From assembly GCF_014897985.1 (NCBI RefSeq), contig NZ_JABUZA010000003.1, positions 1 to 64,000 on the forward strand: a stretch of DNA of 64,000 nucleotides, read 5' to 3'. Position 1 is the first letter of the stretch. Every line of letters starts with the position of its first letter. This document shows positions 16,145-24,507 of this stretch, in pieces. The position numbers and the translations under genes were made by a program. The notes beneath the pieces are model-generated. The model was not told where the DNA came from, ran no database searches, and saw only the letters and a list, made by a program, of their open reading frames with translations. The DNA comes from Halomonas colorata (GTDB lineage Bacteria > Pseudomonadota > Gammaproteobacteria > Pseudomonadales > Halomonadaceae).

Positions 16145-16828
16145 TTGTCTACAATAAAAGAAGAGACACACGGATTGGCTGCTGAACGAGTGGCGAGTGG
16201 CTTGTACGATGAAATACTAAAAGGGCAGCTTCAGGCTGGTGCTCGTCTCGGGGAAGTCGCGTTGGCTGAGCGCTTTTGTGTCAGCCGAGGGCCGATACGT
16301 ATGGCGCTCAAAAGCCTTAGCGAGTGTGGGCTCGTTACTATCGTGCCGAACAGTGGGGCGCATGTGCGTGAAATGCGCTACGAAGATGCACGGGCTATTT
16401 ACCAGGTCAGAGCTGCTCTTGAAGCTGAGGCTGCCATGTTGGCGGCTCGTTGCGCGAACGCATCCACCGCCAATGAGTATCTTGCGCTGCTGCAGTTGCA
16501 TGCCAGCCAAGTGACATCTCATCCTGAAGGAGCCTATCTTCAGGAGTCCGAGGAGTATGATTTTCATTTAATTACCGCACGGATGTCCGGTAATCCGCTC
16601 ATTGAGCGTTATTTAACCCACGAGCTTCGTCCACAGCTAACTCTGTTAAGGAACAAGCATCGGCATGTTACGGGGCGTGGAAAAATCGCACTTTATGAGC
16701 ATGAGCGCATAGCATCAGCTATCTCGGAAGGTGATGTGGAGGTGGCGGGGTTGTTGATGCGACGGCATATACAAAGCAGCTGGGAAGCGCTTGAAGAGCA
16801 GTTGCCCAAGCGAGATGCCCTTAATTAA
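16145..16828 (+). CDS. GntR-family regulator with FCD domain, 227 aa
   Basis: The start is TTG at 16145, eight bases after GGAGGA; upstream in-frame codons lack a binding site. Residues about 10-75 form the winged helix (LYDEILKGQLQAGARLGEVA, AERFCVSRGPIRMALKSLSE, GLVTIVPNSGAHV). The C-terminal FCD domain, about 85-215, has the acidic/His ligand positions (RAALEAEAAMLAA, YDFHLITARMSGN, EHERIASAISEGD, MRRHIQSSWEAL). FCD regulators usually sense a carboxylate and repress the uptake and catabolic genes next to them. It is divergent from tctC and followed by the dehydrogenase 74 bases on. Confidence 0.9.
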   Translation: MSTIKEETHGLAAERVASGLYDEILKGQLQAGARLGEVALAERFCVSRGPIRMALKSLSECGLVTIVPNSGAHVREMRYEDARAIYQVRAALEAEAAMLAARCANASTANEYLALLQLHASQVTSHPEGAYLQESEEYDFHLITARMSGNPLIERYLTHELRPQLTLLRNKHRHVTGRGKIALYEHERIASAISEGDVEVAGLLMRRHIQSSWEALEEQLPKRDALN

Positions 16829-16902
16829 ACAGTCATTAAGGGATAAGTACACCGTTCAGACAAGGCTATGACCGGCTTTTGGCTGAACTAGAGGGGAAGT
16901 GT

Positions 16903-17880
16903 ATGAAGACGGTAATTCTTGATGATTGGGAGGGGTGTCTAAAAGAGCACCCTGCCGTATCCCGCTTGCGCGAATTCTCAGAGGTGGCGGTCTATGGGGA
17001 TATGCCGACCTTTGAAACCCTGGTGAGCCGGCTTCAAGGGGCCGATGCGATTATTCCTCTCAGGGAGCGCACCTCGATTGGCAGAGACCTTATCGCGTCC
17101 TTGCCTGATCTAAAGCTAATCGCCCAAACTGGTACAGGCCTTGCGCATATGGATAAAGGCGCAGTGGCCGAAGCGGGGGTTTCGGTTGCAACAACGCCAG
17201 GTGGGTCTACCGCGGCGGTGACCGAGATGACCTTTGCGTTTTTGCTTAACCTCACCAAGCGGATCGTTGAGGTGGACCGTCGGATGTCCGCAGGAGAGTG
17301 GCCTGTGATCGTTACCAGTAACTTGAGCGGTAAAACCATTGGCCTGATTGGCCTGGGCAAGATTGGTTGTTCAGTGGCGAGAATGGCACAGGCCTTTGGT
17401 ATGCGCGTTATTGCATGGGGCCCCAGGCTGACTCGAGAGCGAGCCGTTCAGGCGGGAGTGGAGTACGTCTCATTGGAAGACCTGCTTACCCAATCGGATG
17501 CTGTTAGTATCCATGTAAGGCTTGTGCCTGAAACTGAGAGTTTACTGACGACGGAACATTTTGAACTCATGAAGCCTAATGCGGTTCTGGTTAACACATC
17601 ACGTGGGCCCATTATTGACGAGGCTGCGCTCCTTGATGCTTTGCAGCGTAAGAAAATTGGTGGGGCGGGGCTTGATGTTTTCTGCGAAGAGCCGCTGCCG
17701 CAACATAATGCCTTTGCAGCATTGGATAATGTCATGACAACGCCGCATATGGCGTGGAAGACTGAAGAAACCTTTTCGCGTTTTCTGAATGGGTCGGTTG
17801 ATAATGTCCATGCATTTTTTGTAAAGGGAGAGCCGCAAAATATCGTAAGCATTTCCAGTGACAAGAAAAAACAGGAGTAG
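16903..17880 (+). CDS. D-2-hydroxyacid dehydrogenase (NAD-dependent), 325 aa
   Basis: The start at 16903 follows GAGGGGAAG. The Rossmann domain in the middle has Gly150-Leu-Gly-Lys-Ile-Gly155 (GLIGLGKIG). Catalytic residues fit Arg234 (NTSRGPIIDE), Glu262/263 (DVFCEEPLP) and His282 (TPHMAWKTEE). Such enzymes interconvert D-2-hydroxy acids and 2-oxo acids; SerA-like and glyoxylate-reductase-like members share this layout. It has no C-terminal ACT domain, so it is not a full SerA. Its place beside the FCD regulator and the TTT operon suggests that it acts on the carboxylate imported there. Confidence 0.88.
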   Translation: MKTVILDDWEGCLKEHPAVSRLREFSEVAVYGDMPTFETLVSRLQGADAIIPLRERTSIGRDLIASLPDLKLIAQTGTGLAHMDKGAVAEAGVSVATTPGGSTAAVTEMTFAFLLNLTKRIVEVDRRMSAGEWPVIVTSNLSGKTIGLIGLGKIGCSVARMAQAFGMRVIAWGPRLTRERAVQAGVEYVSLEDLLTQSDAVSIHVRLVPETESLLTTEHFELMKPNAVLVNTSRGPIIDEAALLDALQRKKIGGAGLDVFCEEPLPQHNAFAALDNVMTTPHMAWKTEETFSRFLNGSVDNVHAFFVKGEPQNIVSISSDKKKQE

Positions 17881-18126
17881 TGACTGCCCTTTGAGAGTCT
17901 CATCGCTAATTTTGGGACGCCTGATGTACCGCTGGGTTGCTTGCGTCCGCCCTGTAAGCCGCCCATGAGGTTTGCCGGGAGCTGAGCTTTAGTGTCAGTA
18001 AGGGTATCCGATGTCGAGAGTGAGTGTCACGCACTCGGCATAACGGCTTGGTTGGCTGTGGAATGGTGCTCCGGGGAAGGGGTTTAAGAAAGAAAGTATC
18101 TGCTTTAGAAAAATGGTAAGCAAACG
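17881..18126. other. Gap without a recognised gene
   Basis: The gap from the dehydrogenase stop to the initiator tRNA terminator. A short inverted repeat (GAGTG at 18022 with CACTC at 18033) is present, without a T-run. I see no start codon with a binding site, no RNA fold that I know, and no repeat shared with other parts of the window. Confidence 0.5.
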
Positions 18127-18163
18127 GAAAAGAGCCAGGTCAGTAAATAACTGATCTGGCTCT
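18127..18163 (-). terminator. Intrinsic terminator of the tRNA-fMet gene
   Basis: Arms AGAGCCAGGTCAGT and ACTGATCTGGCTCT pair at 13 of 14 positions; on the minus strand the stem is followed by TTTT. It lies 9 bases downstream of the tRNA 3' end. Confidence 0.85.
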
Positions 18164-18171
18164 TTAAATAT

Positions 18172-18248
<77 letters not shown>

Positions 18249-18521
18249 TCAACGTGAGGCGTATTCTACGGGTTTTTTTAGATAAGTCAACCCTCGCTAG
18301 AAAACTACTCACATAAGACTGATATTCATACTGCTGCAATATACAAAGAGTAAAGCTATGCTTTCAAAAGCCATAACAAAAAGCTTACTGTCAGTAGGTC
18401 GTCTGATAGGTAAAGCGACGTGCTGTTAGTGATACAAGCGCTTAGCGCTTATTCGAAATGGTTTGCGACACCATAACAGTGCTTACAGTCCAAGCCATTT
18501 GTCATATCAGGGAGGTAGTCA
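18249..18521. other. Regulatory gap upstream of phbB
   Basis: This 273-base stretch holds an AT-rich part (18300-18350), a palindrome-like AAGCGCTTAGCGCTT near 18437-18451 and the phbB ribosome binding site GGGAGG. A 23-codon ORF at 18358-18429 is weak. Promoter elements for phbB must lie here but I cannot fix them. Confidence 0.45.
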
Positions 18522-19268
18522 ATGGCCAATCAAGCCCCCGTCGCCTGGGTAACTGGTGGAACTGGTGGAATCGGTACGGCAATTTGCCATTCGTTGGCGG
18601 ATGCGGGTTATTGGGTGGTAGCGGGGTATAACAATCCCGAAAAAGCCAAAACCTGGCTGGAAACCCAGCAAGCTGCCGGTTATGAAAATATTACAACGTT
18701 AGGGGTTGATCTATCTGACCATAATGCATGTCTGGAAGCCGCGCGTGAGATCCACGAAAAATACGGCCCTATCAGCGTGTTGGTTAACTGTGCCGGCATT
18801 ACCCGCGATGGCACAATGAAGAAGATGGCCTACGATCAGTGGTACCAGGTCATCGATACCAATCTTAACAGCGTCTTTAACACCTGCCGCAGCGTGATCG
18901 AGATGATGCTCGAAAACGGCCATGGTCGAATCATCAATATCTCGTCTATTAATGGTCGTAAAGGTCAGTTTGGTCAGGTTAACTACGCAGCCGCTAAGGC
19001 GGGCATGCACGGCTTAACCATGTCGCTGGCGCAGGAAACCGCGACCAAAGGCATCACGGTAAACACCATATCGCCGGGCTATATTGCGACCGATATGATT
19101 ATGCAAATTCCAGAAACGGTACGCGAAGCCATTCGCGAAACGATCCCGGTAAAACGCTATGGTAAGCCTGAGGAAATTGGCCGGTTAGTGTCCTTCCTGG
19201 CCGATAAAGAGTCTGGATTTATCACTGGCGCCAATATCGATATCAACGGTGGCCAGTTTATGGGGTAG
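18522..19268 (+). CDS. phbB: Acetoacetyl-CoA reductase PhbB/PhaB, 248 aa
   Basis: A short-chain dehydrogenase of the PhaB/FabG group. It shows the NADP-binding TGGTGGIG at 11-18, VNCAGITRDGTMKKM, Asn114 and the catalytic Ser141/142, Tyr155 and Lys159 (SSINGRKGQFGQVNY then AAAK). The INGRKGQFGQVNY stretch is typical of acetoacetyl-CoA reductases and not of FabG. It makes (R)-3-hydroxybutyryl-CoA with NADPH for polyhydroxybutyrate, the carbon store of Halomonas. phaA and phaC are not in the window. It has a strong binding site (GGGAGG) 9 bases before the ATG and stands alone. Confidence 0.92.
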   Translation: MANQAPVAWVTGGTGGIGTAICHSLADAGYWVVAGYNNPEKAKTWLETQQAAGYENITTLGVDLSDHNACLEAAREIHEKYGPISVLVNCAGITRDGTMKKMAYDQWYQVIDTNLNSVFNTCRSVIEMMLENGHGRIINISSINGRKGQFGQVNYAAAKAGMHGLTMSLAQETATKGITVNTISPGYIATDMIMQIPETVREAIRETIPVKRYGKPEEIGRLVSFLADKESGFITGANIDINGGQFMG

Positions 19269-19321
19269 GCCATCACGCCTATGGATTTACTGGATAAATG
19301 CTTTCTCATAAGGAGAGCATG

Positions 19322-19347
19322 AAAACGGGAGGCCAATGGCCTCCCGT
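19322..19347 (-). terminator. Terminator between phbB and the DUF349 gene
   Basis: Perfect 10-bp arms (ACGGGAGGCC / GGCCTCCCGT) with loop AAT. On the minus strand the stem is followed by TTTT, so it best serves the DUF349 gene. It may also stop phbB transcripts weakly. Confidence 0.85.
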
Positions 19348-19387
19348 TGCGCTGTTGCTGAAACACGTCGCTGAATTCTACTTCACG

Positions 19388-22204
19388 CTAGGGTGGGAGA
19401 ACCCTCGCCAAGTCACTGAGTAAGTTATCTAGCTCCTTTACTTCGCGCTCCCACTGCTCTGCGGATATCGGCCCAAGCGCAAGTAGTGCTGCGAGCACAT
19501 CGATAATTTCTTCTGGGCGGCTGCGCTCTTGCCGAATCCCTTCATTTAAACGCTCTACCTGGATCGCCAGGCGCAACGGTTCATCGGTCTGGCGTACGCT
19601 GCCGCTGGTTAATAAGGCAAGGTGTACCCGCAGGCGGGAAACCGAGTCCGCCAGCGCCGCTTTATCTTCTGCCGATAACGGTAGGGGTGTTGTATGGCGC
19701 TGACGATTGCGGGTGTGGTGTGCCTCGATAAATGCAGCGGGGAGCGGCGTGCTGATCACCTCAGTTGCGTTGACGGTTTCTGCGGCTTCCCCGGCCAGAT
19801 AGCGCTGGTCGGCTGCCAGGTGCGCATTGACGAGCGGCAGGATCAGATGCCACTGCTCAACCGTGTCGGCAATTTCCAGGCGGCTTAAGCGCTCGCGTTT
19901 GGCCCGCACGATGCCACTCAAACGTCGCTGCATACCTTCGCTGCGACGGTTTCTTGGCAGCGGTTCAAGTCCGTTGACCTGGCTTAGGAAGTCTTCCAGC
20001 ACGCTCGCTTCCCGGGCAGTAGTGGGTTGCCAGCTATCCATTTGGTCAATCAGCACCTGCATCGCATCAAGTTGCTGTTGCTGGCGGGCGGCCTGCTCGT
20101 TTTTATGTGCATCACGTTGAGCAAATAGCTGATCGCACTCATGCCGAAAAGCTTTCCAAAGCGACTGCTCTGCACCTTTAGGGGCTCTCCCTAACTGGCG
20201 CCAGCGTTGCTGTAGCTGCTTGGTTTGGGAAATGCGCTGAGCCAAGGGTTGCTGCTCATCGCTGCGCAAAGCCTTCACTTCTTCAATCAAAGCGTGTTTT
20301 TGTGAGGCGATTTGCTCTGCTCGCTGATCGATCAGCGTCTGAAGCTGATGACGAATTTTACCAAACCGCTGGCCTACCGCTTCAGAGCGCTCGCGGGGGA
20401 CCGGTGAATAGTGACGCCATTGATGACGTGCTTTATCGCGAATTTCACGCAGCACGTCAGGGTCGGCATTCTCGGCCGGTTGAGCAAGCAGGGTTTCAAG
20501 CTGTTCGCATAGCTGTTCCCGGGCGCTTAGATTCGCTTCACGCTCCTGGCTAAGCTGATCACGCCACGGACCGAGCCGTTCATGAATACGCTCCGACGCC
20601 GCGCGAAAGCGTGTTGACTGTTCGCGGTTGGCCGCTGCATCGCCCAGTGATTTCCACTCTTTTACCAGCTGGCGGTGGTGGCGGTCCAGCGCGGCTTCAG
20701 CCATATGCTGGTCATTAGCCAGTGCATCAATACTGGCGCATAGCTGCTCACGCTTTGGCCCAGCAACAAAACCGCGCCAATCGCGTAGTTCGGCCAGGCG
20801 CGCACCCAGTTGTTTCAGTCGTGCTTTCAGCGGCTTGGCATCGGCTGTTTTCAAACCTTCAATTTGCGGCTTTAAGCGCTGATGAAGCTGGCTGGCGCTT
20901 TTAAAGGCTCCCCGCTCCAGCAGGTGCTCAAAGCTATCAAGCTCCGCTTCAAGCGTGCTTAGCGAGACGGAGGCCTGATGGCTGTCGTCAATTTCTTTTG
21001 ACTCAGTGGCAAGCGTTGCCTGGGCGCGCTGTATGAGTGCCGGTGGCGTAAGCGTTTCAGGCCAGGCGCACGCTTTTAACAAGCGCTTCATGGCGCTGTA
21101 GTCGTTATCCGTCAGGGCCTGCTCAAGCGTGACGCTGATATCCTGCCAGCGGTGCCAGGCGTCCAGGCACTGCTCGTACTGAACGATCGCCTGGGTGTAG
21201 CGCTGCCGGGCCAGCTCGCTAGGAGTATGCAAATCAGAAAGCGCTTGCCAGCGCTGGCTAAACAGTTGCCGCTGGGCGCGCAGGCTGTCGATATCCTGCT
21301 CGGTGATTTCCGTTGCGTGGTGTAAGCCTTCAAGCGTCTCCTCCAGCCCATCCAGAAGCTGGTTGCGGGTCCGTTCCGCTTCGTCTCGGCGGGCAAGGCT
21401 TTGCTGGCGGGCCTGCTCTTGGGTTTCATGATCATGCAAGGTTCTACGACAGCCCAGCATAGCGTGATGAAAACGCTGCTCCTGCTCGGCGCTAGGTGGG
21501 TGCGCAAGGCCCTTCCATTCGCGCTCCAAATGGCGCAGTCGGCCACCGTAAAGCGGCTCCCACGGGACACGCGCCTGCTGCTCAAGCTGCTGAAGTAGCT
21601 GTTCACGCTGCTGTTGCTGTTGGGCAAGCCACTCTGCATCGGTGCGCTTCTGGCCGAGCTTTTCACGGGCAAGACGCACGACGTGACGGTCACGGCGAGC
21701 CTCTTTGAGCAGGCGCTTTAAGCTCTCTTCGTCTTCTATGCGCTCGGCCGCGCGATGGCGCACGGTGGCTACGCCGTTGTGACACGCCTGGGTAATAAGA
21801 TCGTTATCATCGGTGAGCCGGGCAAGCGCCGTTAGGCGGAGATTAAGATTATCTCCTTGAAGAGCAATCGCATTCAGCAGTCGCGATTCATCTAACTGCT
21901 CTACAAGTGCTTGGCGCTGATGAAGGTCGGTATTACCTTCAAGACCACCGAGCCGCTGGCACATGGCATTAAACCATGCCTCTTGCTGGCGGTGATCGGA
22001 GTAAGCATCGAACAGGCCTTGTATGTCATCCAGCGCTAATAGAGCCGCCAGGCGGATGTCGCTTTCGCTATCGTGAGCGAGTGCTTGCAGCGCTTCACGC
22101 TGCTCTGCCTGGCTCGGGTCCAGGCGTGCGAGGGCCTGTCGACGTACCTCGGGGTCGGGGTGTTGCCACCGAGGAGCGAACAGGCGTCTTAACAGTCCGT
22201 ACAT
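19388..22204 (-). CDS. DUF349 multi-repeat protein, 938 aa
   Basis: A long, highly charged, helical protein. The N-terminal 180 residues are HEAT-like (DPEVRRQALARLDPSQAEQR, SESDIRLAALLALDDI, VATVRHRAAERI). The rest holds several DUF349 repeats, each with a coiled pair of helices and a Trp-rich centre such as LERHWKGL/VKEWKSLGDA, HQWRHYSPVPRE and QRWRQLGRAPKG. It has no signal peptide or membrane segment. The family is found in proteobacteria and actinobacteria without a settled function; RNA or protein binding through the repeats is a guess. It lies alone between phbB and minC. Confidence 0.85.
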   Translation of the reverse strand: MYGLLRRLFAPRWQHPDPEVRRQALARLDPSQAEQREALQALAHDSESDIRLAALLALDDIQGLFDAYSDHRQQEAWFNAMCQRLGGLEGNTDLHQRQALVEQLDESRLLNAIALQGDNLNLRLTALARLTDDNDLITQACHNGVATVRHRAAERIEDEESLKRLLKEARRDRHVVRLAREKLGQKRTDAEWLAQQQQQREQLLQQLEQQARVPWEPLYGGRLRHLEREWKGLAHPPSAEQEQRFHHAMLGCRRTLHDHETQEQARQQSLARRDEAERTRNQLLDGLEETLEGLHHATEITEQDIDSLRAQRQLFSQRWQALSDLHTPSELARQRYTQAIVQYEQCLDAWHRWQDISVTLEQALTDNDYSAMKRLLKACAWPETLTPPALIQRAQATLATESKEIDDSHQASVSLSTLEAELDSFEHLLERGAFKSASQLHQRLKPQIEGLKTADAKPLKARLKQLGARLAELRDWRGFVAGPKREQLCASIDALANDQHMAEAALDRHHRQLVKEWKSLGDAAANREQSTRFRAASERIHERLGPWRDQLSQEREANLSAREQLCEQLETLLAQPAENADPDVLREIRDKARHQWRHYSPVPRERSEAVGQRFGKIRHQLQTLIDQRAEQIASQKHALIEEVKALRSDEQQPLAQRISQTKQLQQRWRQLGRAPKGAEQSLWKAFRHECDQLFAQRDAHKNEQAARQQQQLDAMQVLIDQMDSWQPTTAREASVLEDFLSQVNGLEPLPRNRRSEGMQRRLSGIVRAKRERLSRLEIADTVEQWHLILPLVNAHLAADQRYLAGEAAETVNATEVISTPLPAAFIEAHHTRNRQRHTTPLPLSAEDKAALADSVSRLRVHLALLTSGSVRQTDEPLRLAIQVERLNEGIRQERSRPEEIIDVLAALLALGPISAEQWEREVKELDNLLSDLARVLPP

Positions 22205-22387
22205 GGATCATCCTGCGTAGAGGTGCGTGACATAAAAAAATCAGCCATTGTTGAACAGGCGGTTGCAGTCACCGGCGCTGTCGCTTAGCTTTGCCTTACC
22301 AGGGTGTAATAGAAATTGATTCTTCACACCGAAAGGCGCCAAATTGCGCTACCTTTATCTTACCTGAACATGACATGGAGTTCGGCT

Positions 22388-23143
22388 ATGAGCCTCAACG
22401 CCGATAGTGCCAACGTGGCGTTTACCTTTAAAGGCGGCATGCTGCCGATGACCGTCATGGAGCTAAGTAGCGCCGATCCTGAGCATATCCGGCGGCAGCT
22501 GGCCGGTAAACTATCTCAATCTCCGGCATTCTTTCAGCATACACCGGTTGTGCTTAGCGTGGAAAAGCTTGATGAACCCCACTTAGCCCTGGAGCGGATA
22601 TGCGCCGTTTGTCGGGACCACAAGCTTTTGCCGGTAGCCGTACGCGGTGGCTCAGAGCCGGTGCGTCAATCAGCCTGGGCATTGGGTCTTGGCTGGTTCG
22701 CGCCCGTAGAAGAGGGGCGGGCTAGATCGCTTGAGAGCGTTAGCCGAACGCCAGAAATGGCGCCTGTCGCTTCCAGCACGCAGCCTGATGTTGAAAATCT
22801 GGAAGCGCCTAGCGCTGCCACGCGCCTGTTTCGCGGTACCGTTCGCTCAGGCCAGCAAGTTAGTGCATCAGACGGGGATTTAGTCGTCATTGGCGCGGTC
22901 AATGCGGGCGCTGAGGTATTGGCTGCGGGGAGCATTCATGTTTACGGTGCTTTGCGCGGGCGAGCTTTGGCAGGTATACACGGCAATACTCAGGCGGGTA
23001 TTTACTGTCGTGAACTTGAAGCCGAGCTGATTTCTGTCGCAGGAAACTATAAACGTCTTGAAGATATTGATTCACAGCTTTTAGGCTGTGCTGCAGAAGT
23101 TCATTTTATAAAAGAGCAACTTGAAATTAAGCCGCTAAGTTAA
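22388..23143 (+). CDS. minC: Septum site-determining protein MinC, 251 aa
   Basis: The start at 22388 is set by GGAG 9 bases before ATG. The N-terminal domain (about 1-110) begins VAFTFKGGMLPMTVMEL and blocks FtsZ assembly. A poor-sequence linker (about 110-145) follows. The C-terminal beta-helix (about 145-250) has the conserved RSGQQV, GDLVVIGAVNAGAEVLA, GSIHVYGALRGRALAG and CRELEAELISVAGNY segments that bind MinD. Length and order with minD and minE are standard. MinC stops Z-ring formation near the poles. Confidence 0.96.
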   Translation: MSLNADSANVAFTFKGGMLPMTVMELSSADPEHIRRQLAGKLSQSPAFFQHTPVVLSVEKLDEPHLALERICAVCRDHKLLPVAVRGGSEPVRQSAWALGLGWFAPVEEGRARSLESVSRTPEMAPVASSTQPDVENLEAPSAATRLFRGTVRSGQQVSASDGDLVVIGAVNAGAEVLAAGSIHVYGALRGRALAGIHGNTQAGIYCRELEAELISVAGNYKRLEDIDSQLLGCAAEVHFIKEQLEIKPLS

Positions 23144-23294
23144 TGGCGTAAGCGCGGGGTGTATCCATGCTTAATGCTTAGCGACGCTGCCTTGCCTATC
23201 CGTTACAGTATGGCATCCTACATAACATTGACGTTTCCGTTATTCGTTCTGCGTCATGCGCTCGCGATGAACGACTTCAAGAAGGAAGTTAATC

Positions 23295-24113
23295 TTGGCT
23301 AAAATTATTGTTGTGACCTCAGGTAAAGGGGGGGTCGGTAAAACTACCAGCGCTGCGGCAATCTCTACGGGGCTTGCGCTGCGCGGTAAAAAAACCGTAG
23401 TTATCGATTTTGATGTGGGGCTGCGTAACCTTGACCTGATCATGGGCTGCGAGCGCCGGGTGGTATATGACCTGGTGAATGTTATCCAGGGGGAAGCAGG
23501 CCTCAATCAGGCGCTGATCCGTGATAAGCGCGTTGAGAATTTATATATTTTGCCCGCCTCACAAACCCGCGATAAAGATGCGCTGACCCAGGAAGGGGTG
23601 GCGGAAATACTGGACAAGCTCAAAGAAGAGTTCGATTTTATTATCTGTGATTCACCTGCCGGTATTGAGCGTGGTGCGCAGCTTGCCATGTATTTTGCCG
23701 ACGAAGCGATTGTAGTAACCAATCCTGAAGTCTCCTCGGTGCGTGACTCTGACCGTATCTTGGGACTTTTAGCATCAAAAACCCGGCGTGCTGAGCAAGG
23801 CGGCGATCCGATTAAAGAGCATTTGCTCGTTACCCGCTACAACCCCGAGCGCGTGACTACGGGCGATATGCTTACCCTTGAAGATATTCGTGAAATTTTA
23901 GCGGTTCATCTGTTGGGCCTTATTCCTGAGTCTGAAGCTGTGCTTCGTGCCTCTAACCAAGGTGTGCCGGTCACTCATGATGCATCAAGCGATGCAGGCC
24001 AGGCGTATAGCGATACGGTGTCGCGTCTGCTGGGTGAAGAGATTCCGTTACGTTTTCATGAAGTGCAGCGTAAGAGCCTGCTCAGCCGCATGTTTGGAGG
24101 TAACCGTCGATGA
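23295..24113 (+). CDS. minD: Septum site-determining ATPase MinD, 272 aa
   Basis: It starts with TTG, after AAGGAAG. The deviant Walker A motif GKGGVGKT is at 10-17. [11 protein letters not shown] follows, with the Walker B-like [12 protein letters not shown]. The C-terminal amphipathic helix [11 protein letters not shown] is the membrane-targeting sequence. MinD binds the inner membrane in its ATP form, recruits MinC, and is driven to oscillate by MinE. It overlaps minE by four bases (ATGA), so the two are translationally coupled. The gap to minC is 151 bases, more than usual, and may hold a separate promoter. Confidence 0.97.
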   Translation: MAKIIVVTSGKGGVGKTTSAAAISTGLALRGKKTVVIDFDVGLRNLDLIMGCERRVVYDLVNVIQGEAGLNQALIRDKRVENLYILPASQTRDKDALTQEGVAEILDKLKEEFDFIICDSPAGIERGAQLAMYFADEAIVVTNPEVSSVRDSDRILGLLASKTRRAEQGGDPIKEHLLVTRYNPERVTTGDMLTLEDIREILAVHLLGLIPESEAVLRASNQGVPVTHDASSDAGQAYSDTVSRLLGEEIPLRFHEVQRKSLLSRMFGGNRR

Positions 24114-24361
24114 AACTACTGGAGTTCTTGAAGCGCGAGCGCAAGAAATCCGCCTCGGTGGCCAAAGAACGGTTACAAATCATCGTGGCGCATCAGCGCA
24201 GCCAACGTGGTCAACCTGACTACATGCCGTTGCTTGAGCGCGAACTATTAGAAGTTATCCGTCGCTATGTGCATGTAGACGATAACGCTATCCAGATTTC
24301 TTTGGATAGCGAAGATAACTGCTCGGTGCTTGAGCTGAACGTAACGTTGCCTAAAAGCTAA
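24110..24361 (+). CDS. minE: Cell division topological specificity factor MinE, 83 aa
   Basis: Standard length. It has the N-terminal [20 protein letters not shown] membrane/MinD-binding helix, then the LQIIVAHQR strand that contacts MinD, and the dimer domain with [17 protein letters not shown]. MinE stimulates MinD ATPase and forms the ring that keeps MinCD off midcell. The start overlaps the minD stop. Confidence 0.96.
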   Translation: MKLLEFLKRERKKSASVAKERLQIIVAHQRSQRGQPDYMPLLERELLEVIRRYVHVDDNAIQISLDSEDNCSVLELNVTLPKS

Positions 24362-24406
24362 GAGCAATCCTGTCGAGAAGAGTCAGCGCCGTGATAGGGG
24401 CGAAGG

Positions 24407-24462
24407 GCGAGATAGGTTTGGTGAGATAGGTTTGGCGAAATAGGTTAGCGGCGAGATAGGCA
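24407..24462. repeat. 14-bp tandem repeat, nearly four copies
   Basis: Units GCGAGATAGGTTTG (24407-24420), GTGAGATAGGTTTG (24421-24434), GCGAAATAGGTTAG (24435-24448) and, after two extra bases, GCGAGATAGGCA (24451-24462). They lie between minE and sbcB and do not code for a recognised protein. Confidence 0.9.
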
Positions 24463-24507
24463 AAGGGTGTGCTAGGCTTGGTGTTTTGCCCTGCGGAGTG
24501 CTTGTTC

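Noticed and set aside
18358..18429. 23-codon ORF (MLSKAITKSLLSVGRLIGKA...) upstream of phbB
   Set aside because: Weak ribosome binding site and no partner; unlike the ORF after copA it has no coupling. It remains possible, but is not supported.
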